64,000 nucleotides of DNA from Thalassobacillus devorans (GTDB taxonomy: Bacteria > Bacillota > Bacilli > Bacillales > Halobacillaceae): contig NZ_FXEH01000006.1 of NCBI RefSeq assembly GCF_900176565.1, forward strand, positions 372,001 through 436,000, in the 5' to 3' direction. Below, piece by piece: positions 24,657 to 32,852 of this stretch. The notes below the pieces were generated by a model. It was not told where the DNA came from. It did no database searches and worked only from the letters and a program-made list of their open reading frames with translations. Both the position numbers and the translations under genes were made by a program. Every line of letters starts with the position of its first letter. Within the stretch, counting starts at the first letter, position 1.

Positions 24657-26144
24657 ATGATTCAAAACCAAGAAACAACTACGACGAACAGCTACTACCA
24701 GGAACGATTTCGGCCACATATCCATTTTACGCCTGAGAAGATGTGGATGAACGATCCGAATGGACTGGTTTATTACAAAGGGGAATACCACCTTTTCTAT
24801 CAATACCATCCGGATAGTAAAAAGTGGGGGCCGATGCACTGGGGCCACGCTGTCAGTAAAGATTTGTTTACATGGGAACACCTTCCGATTGCTTTGTATC
24901 CCGATGAGCTGGGGATGGTGTTTTCCGGGAGTGTTGTTGTCGATTGGAACGACACCACTAGTTTTTTTGATGGAAAAGAAGGGCTGGTAGCTATTTTCAC
25001 CCATGCAGATGGCGATCTCCAGCGTCAGAGTATTGCTTATAGTAAAGATCAAGGACGATCCTGGGAAAAATATGCGGGCAATCCGGTCATTAAAAACCCG
25101 GGCATCCAGGATTTTCGCGATCCAAAGGTGATCTGGCATGAGGAAACAGCCAAGTGGGTGATGGTACTTGCTGCCGGCAGAAAAGTTCAGTTTTACACTT
25201 CCCCGGATTTGAAACAATGGACCTACGTCAGTGAGTTCGGCGAAGGCTGGGGTGCACGAGAGGGCGTGTGGGAGTGCCCGGATATTTTCCCGCTTATCAA
25301 CGAGAAAACAGGTGAGAAGAAGTGGGTACTGCCGATAGGTATTGATGCTGGTGGTCCTGCTGGTGGATCGGGTACGCAATATTTCATTGGATCTTTTGAT
25401 GGCAAGACATTTACACCAGAACAATCCAAACAAGAAGTACGCTGGCTTGATTACGGAAAGGACTTTTATGCTTCGCAGTCATTCTCAGATGTTCCGGGTG
25501 GTCGCAGGGTTGTCATCGCCTGGATGAGTAACTGGCAATACGCCAATGAAGTACCGACAGATCCATGGAGAAGCGCCATGAGCCTTCCCCGTGAACTAAA
25601 TTTAACTACCGTGGATGGCGAGGAATGCGTAATCCAGAAGCCTGTCCATGAGTTGGAAAGCTTACGTAAGAGCAGACCCGCTTCAGAAACCTTTACAGTC
25701 AACAACTCTGATAAGGTTACGAAAAGGCAGCCGGTACTTCCATTTGTAATAGATATGAAAGTTGTAGCGGGAACCAGCCAACGGTTGGAGGGGCGCGTAT
25801 TTGTCACAGGTGATGACCCTGGTTTCCTGTTTGGTATCGATTTTTCCAAGGATGTCCTCTATGTCAGACGGGGATATACGGAAGAAGGATTTTCCAAACA
25901 TTATAACGGAACATTTGAAGCTCCATTACGGAAGGGCAGGTCCGATTACCAGCTGACCGTTATTTGTGATCACTCATCGGTTGAGATATTTACCGATGAT
26001 GGCAAGGTGGCCTTAACCAATCTGCACTTGCCCTCCGAAGCAATATCCTACGAAATTGTCATGGAGGCCGTCGGTGGGACAGCTGATGTAAGCGATTATA
26101 AGGTAAGTGAACTTTCTCCACGTTGGCAGCAAGCTAACAGATAA
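24657..26144 (+). CDS. Cytoplasmic GH32 beta-fructosidase (sucrase/exo-fructanase type)
   Basis: The protein has 495 residues and no signal peptide, so it acts in the cytoplasm on imported fructosides. The five-bladed propeller carries the nucleophile D33 in WMNDPNG, the RDP motif at 154-156 (FRDPK) and the acid/base E206 in VWECPDIF; the C-terminal half is the family beta-sandwich. GAGGAG lies about 13 bases before the ATG. It is clearly related to the first catalytic domain of the giant secreted protein downstream. It most likely releases fructose from short levan or inulin oligomers or sucrose after uptake by the ABC importer. Confidence 0.9.
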   Translation: MIQNQETTTTNSYYQERFRPHIHFTPEKMWMNDPNGLVYYKGEYHLFYQYHPDSKKWGPMHWGHAVSKDLFTWEHLPIALYPDELGMVFSGSVVVDWNDTTSFFDGKEGLVAIFTHADGDLQRQSIAYSKDQGRSWEKYAGNPVIKNPGIQDFRDPKVIWHEETAKWVMVLAAGRKVQFYTSPDLKQWTYVSEFGEGWGAREGVWECPDIFPLINEKTGEKKWVLPIGIDAGGPAGGSGTQYFIGSFDGKTFTPEQSKQEVRWLDYGKDFYASQSFSDVPGGRRVVIAWMSNWQYANEVPTDPWRSAMSLPRELNLTTVDGEECVIQKPVHELESLRKSRPASETFTVNNSDKVTKRQPVLPFVIDMKVVAGTSQRLEGRVFVTGDDPGFLFGIDFSKDVLYVRRGYTEEGFSKHYNGTFEAPLRKGRSDYQLTVICDHSSVEIFTDDGKVALTNLHLPSEAISYEIVMEAVGGTADVSDYKVSELSPRWQQANR

Positions 26145-26165
26145 CAGACAGAAGGAGTGTCAGGA

Positions 26166-26768
26166 ATGAAGGGAACCGGTGCAATTATTTATGTCATTTG
26201 TGATTGGCTGATGCGTTTAGCTCTGCTGAATGTACTATGGATCGGATTCAGTCTGCTGGGAGCAGGAATACTGGGCTTTTTCCCCGCTTCCGTTGCAGGG
26301 GTTGCATTACTTAACGAATGGCTGTCCGGTCGTCGTCCGGCTCCATTATCCTTTTACTGGAACATCTATAAACGTAAATTTACCGCTGCAAACACCATAT
26401 TTATTCCTGCGCTCCTTATTTTCGTTGTCTTGATGCTGAATACATATGCCAGTCTCCATTTTGATGGCGTGTGGTTTTATGTATTTGTAAGCAGTACGTT
26501 GTTCCTGGCCGGAGGGGCGGCATTTATCCTGCTGTTATCCCTGCTTCCGCTCAGTCAAGGAGAGAAAGCGATCACAGCTGTTAAACGGGCCTTACACTTA
26601 TTGATGTACTATCCTGGCAGGGTTGTAATGATGGTGATCGGAATGGTACTCCTTGGTTTATGCATCAGACTGGTACCAGGTATCTTACCTTTGTATTCGA
26701 TTAATATCGTGCTCGGCCTGGTTATCTATTTATTTTCCTTTTATAAAAACTCACCGAAACCCGCCTGA
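26166..26768 (+). CDS. YesL/DUF624-family membrane protein
   Basis: The protein has 200 residues with about five membrane segments, beginning with a helix that resembles DUF624/YesL proteins (CDWLMRLALLNVLWIGFSLLGAGILGFFPA). These proteins are often encoded with ABC carbohydrate importers and GHs in Bacillaceae; their function is unknown. The ATG at 26166 is chosen because GAAGGAG lies 9 bases upstream. It is the last gene of the operon, and the hairpin at 26761 overlaps its stop codon. Confidence 0.8.
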   Translation: MKGTGAIIYVICDWLMRLALLNVLWIGFSLLGAGILGFFPASVAGVALLNEWLSGRRPAPLSFYWNIYKRKFTAANTIFIPALLIFVVLMLNTYASLHFDGVWFYVFVSSTLFLAGGAAFILLLSLLPLSQGEKAITAVKRALHLLMYYPGRVVMMVIGMVLLGLCIRLVPGILPLYSINIVLGLVIYLFSFYKNSPKPA

Positions 26769-26793
26769 TTGCGTTTATATTCAGGCGGATTTC
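26761..26793 (+). terminator. Weak terminator overlapping the YesL-like stop codon
   Basis: CCGCCTGA (26761-26768) and TCAGGCGG (26781-26788) form a perfect stem; the tail ATTTCCCCC is a poor T-run. Confidence 0.6.
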
Positions 26794-26853
26794 CCCCTTT
26801 CTTCAGCATCAGCTTTTGCCACGACAACATTTCAGCCCATTTTTATTTTTTAC

Positions 26854-26876
26854 ACCTTACGTAATCGATTAAATGA
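26854..26876. promoter_or_regulatory. LacI-family operator 3, before the giant secreted GH32 gene
   Basis: TTACGTAATCG at 26858-26868 is the inverted core of operators 1 and 2 (CGATTACGTAA). It lies about 40 bases before the TTG start, so the secreted enzyme probably belongs to the same regulon. Confidence 0.6.
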
Positions 26877-26905
26877 AAGAGCTATAGTCAAAAGGAGGAA
26901 CACTA

Positions 26906-29900
26906 TTGAATGCTAAAGTAGCTAAAAGTATCTCTGTGTTAATCATTTGTACGCTTGTGTTGGCTTTATTCCCTACGACTCTCCTTAAAGCGGAGACAAA
27001 TCAGGAGTCATCAGCTGATAATCCGTCAGAAACTTACCGGTCTCAATTTCATTATTCTCCCTCAGAAAATTGGATGAACGATCCCAATGGACTGGTTTAC
27101 TATGATGGGGAATATCATTTGTTTTATCAGCATAATCCTACCGGTAACCAATGGGGCCCGATGTATTGGGGACATGCTGTAAGTGAAGATTTAATAAACT
27201 GGGAAGAACACCCTATTGCGCTCTACCCTGATGAAAATGGTTTTATTTGGTCGGGGAGTGTTGTAGTGGATAAGGGCAATACAGCTGGGTTTCAATCAGG
27301 TGATGAAGCCCCTATGGTTGCTATGTTCACCCATGAAAAGGGAGGACATCAGACACAGAGTCTCGCTTACAGTAATGATAAAGGGCGGACTTGGAATAAA
27401 TACGAAGGCAACCCTGTGATTGAAATGCCGGAAAATACCGACGTATTCCGAGATCCAAAGGTCTTTTGGCATGAAGAGACTGAAAAATGGGTCATGGTCC
27501 TATCAGCAGGTCAAAGTGTAGAAATCTATCGATCGGCTGATTTGAAAGAATGGGAACATACGGATTCATTCCCGCGTCCGGAAGATGCAGGAAGCGGGGT
27601 ATGGGAAGTTCCTGATTTAGTAGAATTACCTGTCGATGGCGACGAAAGCAATAAAAGGTGGGCTTTGCTGGTAAGCGTCAGTGAAGGAGCAGCTGCAGGG
27701 GGCTCTGGAATGGAGTATTTTGTCGGTGACTTTAACGGAAAAACATTTACCAAGACCCAGGAAGCCACCCCGGTTGATTATGGGGCAGATATGTATGCAG
27801 GAATCACATGGAGTAACATCCCTGAAGAGGATGGACGCAATATTATGCTTGGCTGGATGAATAACTGGCAATATGCACAGGATATCCCGACCGAAGGCTT
27901 CCGTGGTGCCATGTCTTTACCACGTGAACTAGGCCTCTCATCTAGGAGCGATGGCTCACTCTCTCTGACACAGAAGCCTATTTCCGAGTTTGATAGCTTA
28001 AGAGGAGAGAGCACAGAGTGGACAGATGAATTGGTCGATGGAAATGGCAAGCAGCTCCTATCTGAGACAGAAGATTTAATAGAAATTGAAGCTGAGTTTG
28101 ATATGAAGGGAACTTCAGCAGAAGAATTCGGTTTCCAGTGGAAGAATAGCAATGAACAATCAATGGCAGTTTCCTTCAATACCCAAACTCAACAATTGAA
28201 TGTAGACCGGTCAGAAGCAGGGGAATCCAGCTTTTCGGATGATTTTGCCAAGAAACACGAAGCACCCATGCAGATAGAGGATGGGAAAGTAAACCTACGT
28301 ATGATTGTTGACCGGGCATCCATTGAGGTGTTCGGAAATGATGGAAAAACCGTGCTGACGAATCAGGTATTCAGAGACCAATCTCCATCTTCCTTAGAAC
28401 TTTACACAGTCAATGGAGATATTCAAGTAAACACAATTAAAATTACAGAGTTAAACAAAGCCGACATCCGGGTGAAAGAAGATACGATACCGGAAGATGT
28501 CCCTTCTACTCTGGAAAATGGAAACTTTGAAACGGGGGATTTGAGTGGCTGGAAACAACAAGGAAATGCGTTTGCAGGTGCTGTATCCGATGCCGAAAAT
28601 TACTGGGACACTCATCCGTTTCAGCAGGAGGGTAAGTGCCATGTATGGGGATTTGCTGGAGAGTCCAGCGACCCTGATTTCCGGACAGGGACGTTACAGT
28701 CAGACTATTTTAAGCTCTCGGGAAATGGAAAAATTGAATTTTTGATAGGTGGCGGGCAGGATATCGAGAAGTTATATGTTGCTCTTGTCCGGGCAGAGGA
28801 TGGCAAAGAGCTGTTTAAAGCCACAGGAGCCAATGAGGAAAAATACCGACGTGTGTCCTGGGATGCCAGTAAATATGTTGGGGAAACCCTTTATCTGAAG
28901 GTAGTTGATTACCATACGGATGGTTTTGGTCACATTAATGTAGATGATTTTCAAGTCTATCATGAGGGGGAAATCCTTGGAGACACGATTAAAAATGGCG
29001 ATTTTGAAACAGGCGACCTGACAGGCTGGACGATTAAAGAAGGAGACGCATTCAGCGCTGAGGATGTCACTTCCGATACAGACTGGGGATGGGGAGGTCC
29101 ATTCAATCATCAAGGCGATTATCATTTATGGGGAGCTAAAGAGGGAGGAGATGAACAGACGGGTGTGCTTAAGTCGTCTCCGTTCATTCTCTCAGGAACA
29201 GGGAAGATTTCCTTCCTGATTGGAGGAGGAAACGACATTGATAATTTATATGTCGCCCTTGTCCGAGCCTCGGACGGAAAGGAATTGCTGAAAGCGACCA
29301 ATACGGAATGGAACGATGACGAAAGCTATACACCTGTCTCCTGGGATGCTTCCGATTACCTCGGAGAAGAACTGTATATCAAAGTAGTAGATAAAGCAAC
29401 CGGTGGCTGGGGCCATATTAATGTAGATGATTTTCAGGTGAAACAAACCGGTCTGCTGGCCCATTGGCCATTGAATGAAGCAGAAGGAAGCGAAGCGAAA
29501 GATGAAGTTACAGGTAAGATGGATCCTGTCTCGTATGTATTCAACGAGGCGGAATACAAGCCTTCCACGGACCCGTTATGGCGTGATGGATTAATTGGAA
29601 ACGCGCTGTTGTTTGATGGTTATTCAACCTGGATTACCCGTGATGCTGAAAGCATGATCCAGCCTGAAGAAGCCCTTACGATTGAGGGATGGGTAGCTCC
29701 GAGGTCATACGAATGGGGAGATCTTGGACAGGTTTCTGCGATCGTTAACCAGCATGATCAATCAAAAAATGAAGGGTATATCTTAGGGATGGGAAGACAT
29801 GGGAAGCTGTCTTTTCAAGCCGGTATCAATGGCGAATGGAAAGAGGTTGCCCCGGAAGGAAGTATCCTTCCGAAAAATGAATGGTCCCATATTGCTGCTA

Positions 29901-32608
29901 CCTTTAATCAGGGTGACCAGAAGCTCCAGTTATATTTGAATGGCGAGCTTGTTGGGGAGACGGATACACCGGAAAACGGGACAATCTCTCCGTCTGACAA
30001 TGACTTGCTGATTGGTAAACATAATCAGGCGGCAGTGATCAATGGTGTATTCACCGCCAATATGTTCAATGGAATGATGGATGAAATAAAAATATCCAAT
30101 GAAGCAAAATCGGCGGAAGAAATAAAACAAGGCTATCGTGAAACGGTCGATTCATTTGAGAATAACCAGCTTCCGAAGCCTGATTTGGAAGCGGACCGAA
30201 GCCGTTTTGATGGCGATCAGCACCGGCCGCAATATCATTTCATGCCACCGGAGCATTGGATGAACGAACCCCATGCACCCATTTATTATAATGGGAAGTA
30301 TCATATTTTTTATCAGAAAAACCCGCAAGGCCCATATTGGCATCAAATACACTGGGGCCATGCTGTCAGTGATGATATGGTTCATTGGGAAGAGCTTCCG
30401 GTCGCGTTAGCACCTGAAGGAGACTCTGTTTCACCTGATGGTGTCTGGTCAGGCAGCGCTACGCTGGACGGTAACGGCGAGCCGGTCCTCTTTTTCACGG
30501 CCGGGGATGATAGTAAATTCCCGAACCAGATGACCGGGCTGGCTGTAAGTGAAAACCCGGAAGACCCTGACTTGAAAGAATGGAAAATGCTCGATGAACC
30601 AGTGACGGTTCAGGAAGAAGGCTTGCCAGCTGAAGAAGGAGAAGTCATGTACGGTCAATTCCGTGACCCATTCGTTTGGCAGGATGGAGATACCTGGTAT
30701 CAACTGGTCAGTTCAGGGATTGATGGCGTAGGCGGAACGGCTTTATTATACTCCTCTTCCGATTTGGAAAACTGGGAATATGAGAAACCTTTCTACACTG
30801 GTGATGCAGAGAAATATCCAAAGACAGGGGATGTATGGGAACTGCCGGTATTCCTGCCGCTCGGTAAGGATGAGGAAGGAACAGAAAAATATGCTTTCTT
30901 CATTAATCCGTGGTTTAAAGATTATAGTCCCCATGATGTGAAATACACTTTCTATTGGATCGGTACCTGGGACAAAGAAAAGATGGAATTTGTTCCTGAT
31001 CAGGAAGAACCGCAGTTGTTTGATTACGGGGAACATTTTACCGGACCTAGCGGAATGGTGGATAAAGATGGGACCCCAATCTTATTCAGTATTGCTCAGG
31101 ATAAACGAAGCGAGCAGGACCATTATGATGCCGGCTGGGCACATAATGCTGGTTTGCCAATCGAATTATCATTAACAGAGAATAACGACCTTGGCATCAA
31201 ACCAATTGAAGAACTAACTTCCCTAAGAGGAGAGCAACTGGCCTCTTTTACAAACAAAAAGCTGGCGGATGCCAACGAACTGCTAAGTGATGTGAAAGGT
31301 GACATGCTTGAACTTGTAGTGGAAATCGATCCAAAACAAGCGGAAAAGGCAGGGATAAAAGTCCGCCAGAGTGAGAATGGGAAAGAAGAAACGTTACTTT
31401 ATTTTGATAAGATGGAGCAGACATTTAATGTAGATCGTAACAATTCCAGTCTGGATCCCGATGTCCGTAAAGGAATTCAGGGAGGCGAGTTAACGATTGA
31501 GGATGAGAGTGTGAAGCTCCATATCTATCTCGACCGTTCCATGATTGAAGCATACGCGAATGAACAGAAAAGCATCACCACCAGGGTGTATCCGACAAGG
31601 TATGATGCACTTGGCCTTGAGCTGTGGAGTGAAGGCGGAGAAGCTTTCATTAATTCGATGGAAGTGTGGGAAATGAAATCCTCCTATGGCGAGGCAGCTT
31701 CGGTCTTTGAAAAAGAATCAGAACCTGTCCCGCCTCACGGAGAACTCCCTAACCATGATTTCCAAACTGGGGATCTGACAGGCTGGAATATCATTGAAGG
31801 TAATACGTTTACGGATGATCATGTAACAACTAAAGGTGATTGGGGATGGGGAGGCCCGTTCCACCAGGCCGAAGACTCCATTGATCCTGAGCGTTACCAC
31901 CTTTGGGGATTCCATCCTGATGCAGGTGGAGATGCTGCTACCGGTATCTTGCAATCGGACACCTTTGAATTAGGAGGGAACGGTCAAATCAACTTCCTTG
32001 TAGGTGGAGGAAACAATATCGAAGACTTGCATGTAGCGCTTGTAAGAGCTTCCGATGGAGAAGTTTTATTCAAGGAAACTGGAAGAAATGATGAAGCTTA
32101 TCGAAGAGTGGAATGGGACGCCTCCGAATACTTGGGCGAACAGCTCATCATTCAAGTAACAGACAATGCTACTGGTGGATGGGGGCACATCAATGTCGAT
32201 GATGTCAATGTCCCTGTCGCATTGGGAGAAATAGAGCAACTGATTCTGTCACTAAAAAATATGCCCCTTCAAACTTCCGGTGATTTAGATGAAAAAATGG
32301 AACGATTTTATGAAGTGAACGATCACCTTTCCGATTTGGAGGAAGCTAATGAAAATTGGAAGGAAAAACTATCAGAAATAAAAGCAGAGATGATCGCGTT
32401 TTTAGAAGGTAAACTGAAACCGCATCAGGAATCCTATCAGTTGACCGATGACCAGTTACGTTTTCTGGTTGAATATGCAATCGAGCAAACAGACGAAGAA
32501 AATCCGAATGATGAAGGGGAAGTCCAGGGTTATGTTATGAAAAGAGTAAATAAGCATGTAACTGGGGAAGAGGTACGAGAAATTGTAAAAGAGCAATTGG
32601 AGCAATAA
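26906..32608 (+). CDS. Giant secreted protein with two GH32 domains, LamG and three carbohydrate-binding-like repeats
   Basis: The protein has 1900 residues. The TTG start has AAAGGAGG 7 bases upstream. Residues 1-30 are a Sec signal peptide. Domain order: GH32-A (about 45-515; nucleophile D59 in WMNDPNG, FRDP with D183, acid/base E234 in VWEVPD), repeat 1 (538-685), repeat 2 (696-845), LamG/concanavalin-like domain (about 850-1070), GH32-B (about 1105-1592; WMNEPHAP with E1121 where the nucleophile Asp should be, FRDP with D1254, VWELP with E1312), repeat 3 (1614-1768) and a helical acidic tail. No LPXTG anchor is seen, so it is released or held by its tail. It should degrade extracellular levan, inulin or related fructans and feed the ABC importer. 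Two catalytic domains of different type suggest combined endo and exo action, which is inference. Confidence 0.88.
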   Translation: MNAKVAKSISVLIICTLVLALFPTTLLKAETNQESSADNPSETYRSQFHYSPSENWMNDPNGLVYYDGEYHLFYQHNPTGNQWGPMYWGHAVSEDLINWEEHPIALYPDENGFIWSGSVVVDKGNTAGFQSGDEAPMVAMFTHEKGGHQTQSLAYSNDKGRTWNKYEGNPVIEMPENTDVFRDPKVFWHEETEKWVMVLSAGQSVEIYRSADLKEWEHTDSFPRPEDAGSGVWEVPDLVELPVDGDESNKRWALLVSVSEGAAAGGSGMEYFVGDFNGKTFTKTQEATPVDYGADMYAGITWSNIPEEDGRNIMLGWMNNWQYAQDIPTEGFRGAMSLPRELGLSSRSDGSLSLTQKPISEFDSLRGESTEWTDELVDGNGKQLLSETEDLIEIEAEFDMKGTSAEEFGFQWKNSNEQSMAVSFNTQTQQLNVDRSEAGESSFSDDFAKKHEAPMQIEDGKVNLRMIVDRASIEVFGNDGKTVLTNQVFRDQSPSSLELYTVNGDIQVNTIKITELNKADIRVKEDTIPEDVPSTLENGNFETGDLSGWKQQGNAFAGAVSDAENYWDTHPFQQEGKCHVWGFAGESSDPDFRTGTLQSDYFKLSGNGKIEFLIGGGQDIEKLYVALVRAEDGKELFKATGANEEKYRRVSWDASKYVGETLYLKVVDYHTDGFGHINVDDFQVYHEGEILGDTIKNGDFETGDLTGWTIKEGDAFSAEDVTSDTDWGWGGPFNHQGDYHLWGAKEGGDEQTGVLKSSPFILSGTGKISFLIGGGNDIDNLYVALVRASDGKELLKATNTEWNDDESYTPVSWDASDYLGEELYIKVVDKATGGWGHINVDDFQVKQTGLLAHWPLNEAEGSEAKDEVTGKMDPVSYVFNEAEYKPSTDPLWRDGLIGNALLFDGYSTWITRDAESMIQPEEALTIEGWVAPRSYEWGDLGQVSAIVNQHDQSKNEGYILGMGRHGKLSFQAGINGEWKEVAPEGSILPKNEWSHIAATFNQGDQKLQLYLNGELVGETDTPENGTISPSDNDLLIGKHNQAAVINGVFTANMFNGMMDEIKISNEAKSAEEIKQGYRETVDSFENNQLPKPDLEADRSRFDGDQHRPQYHFMPPEHWMNEPHAPIYYNGKYHIFYQKNPQGPYWHQIHWGHAVSDDMVHWEELPVALAPEGDSVSPDGVWSGSATLDGNGEPVLFFTAGDDSKFPNQMTGLAVSENPEDPDLKEWKMLDEPVTVQEEGLPAEEGEVMYGQFRDPFVWQDGDTWYQLVSSGIDGVGGTALLYSSSDLENWEYEKPFYTGDAEKYPKTGDVWELPVFLPLGKDEEGTEKYAFFINPWFKDYSPHDVKYTFYWIGTWDKEKMEFVPDQEEPQLFDYGEHFTGPSGMVDKDGTPILFSIAQDKRSEQDHYDAGWAHNAGLPIELSLTENNDLGIKPIEELTSLRGEQLASFTNKKLADANELLSDVKGDMLELVVEIDPKQAEKAGIKVRQSENGKEETLLYFDKMEQTFNVDRNNSSLDPDVRKGIQGGELTIEDESVKLHIYLDRSMIEAYANEQKSITTRVYPTRYDALGLELWSEGGEAFINSMEVWEMKSSYGEAASVFEKESEPVPPHGELPNHDFQTGDLTGWNIIEGNTFTDDHVTTKGDWGWGGPFHQAEDSIDPERYHLWGFHPDAGGDAATGILQSDTFELGGNGQINFLVGGGNNIEDLHVALVRASDGEVLFKETGRNDEAYRRVEWDASEYLGEQLIIQVTDNATGGWGHINVDDVNVPVALGEIEQLILSLKNMPLQTSGDLDEKMERFYEVNDHLSDLEEANENWKEKLSEIKAEMIAFLEGKLKPHQESYQLTDDQLRFLVEYAIEQTDEENPNDEGEVQGYVMKRVNKHVTGEEVREIVKEQLEQ
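28517..28960 (+). repeat. Carbohydrate-binding-like domain repeat 1 (within giant GH32)
   Basis: It encodes NGNFETGDLSGW through FGHINVDDFQVYHEG. The opening NG-FETGDL-GW, central LIGGG-DIE-LYVALVRA and closing GHINVDDFQV are shared with the other two copies. Confidence 0.8.
28991..29440 (+). repeat. Carbohydrate-binding-like domain repeat 2 (within giant GH32)
   Basis: It encodes KNGDFETGDLTGW through GHINVDDFQVKQ, directly after repeat 1 and before the LamG domain. It contains a DWGWGGPF insert also present in repeat 3. Confidence 0.8.
31745..32212 (+). repeat. Carbohydrate-binding-like domain repeat 3 (within giant GH32)
   Basis: It encodes PNHDFQTGDLTGW through GHINVDDVNV after the second catalytic domain. 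It is closer to repeat 2 than to repeat 1 in the DWGWGGPF segment. Confidence 0.8.
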
Positions 32609-32631
32609 ATCGTTATAGCTAGTTGATTGGA

Positions 32632-32668
32632 AAAACCGCAGTGTGTTGCATCACAGCTGCGGTTTTTT
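32632..32668 (+). terminator. Terminator after the giant GH32 gene
   Basis: AAACCGCAG and CTGCGGTTT pair across TGTGTTGCATCACAG, which itself folds, followed by TTTTAA. It lies 24 bases after the stop. Confidence 0.85.
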
Positions 32669-32852
32669 AATGTCCAAAAATAGAAATTGTGTATCTATCA
32701 ACCTGTGAGTTGATGTATTTTTTGTTTTAAAATAAAGTATCAAATACTTTACGTTTACATACATTATATAAACTTAAAACCGACTAAACCACTCGTATTA
32801 ATAGGTGGTTAAGTTCTGAAGTACATGACTATCTTAGAGAGGTGAACAAATT

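Noticed and set aside
24621-25433. 270-codon minus-strand frame opposite the cytoplasmic GH32 gene
   Set aside because: The GH32 gene is intact with all catalytic motifs; the antisense frame has no signal, ribosome site or family resemblance.
26906-32608. Direct DNA repeats within the giant gene as a possible CRISPR or tandem array
   Set aside because: The similarity is protein domain repetition of about 450 bases with diverged DNA, not short spaced repeats.
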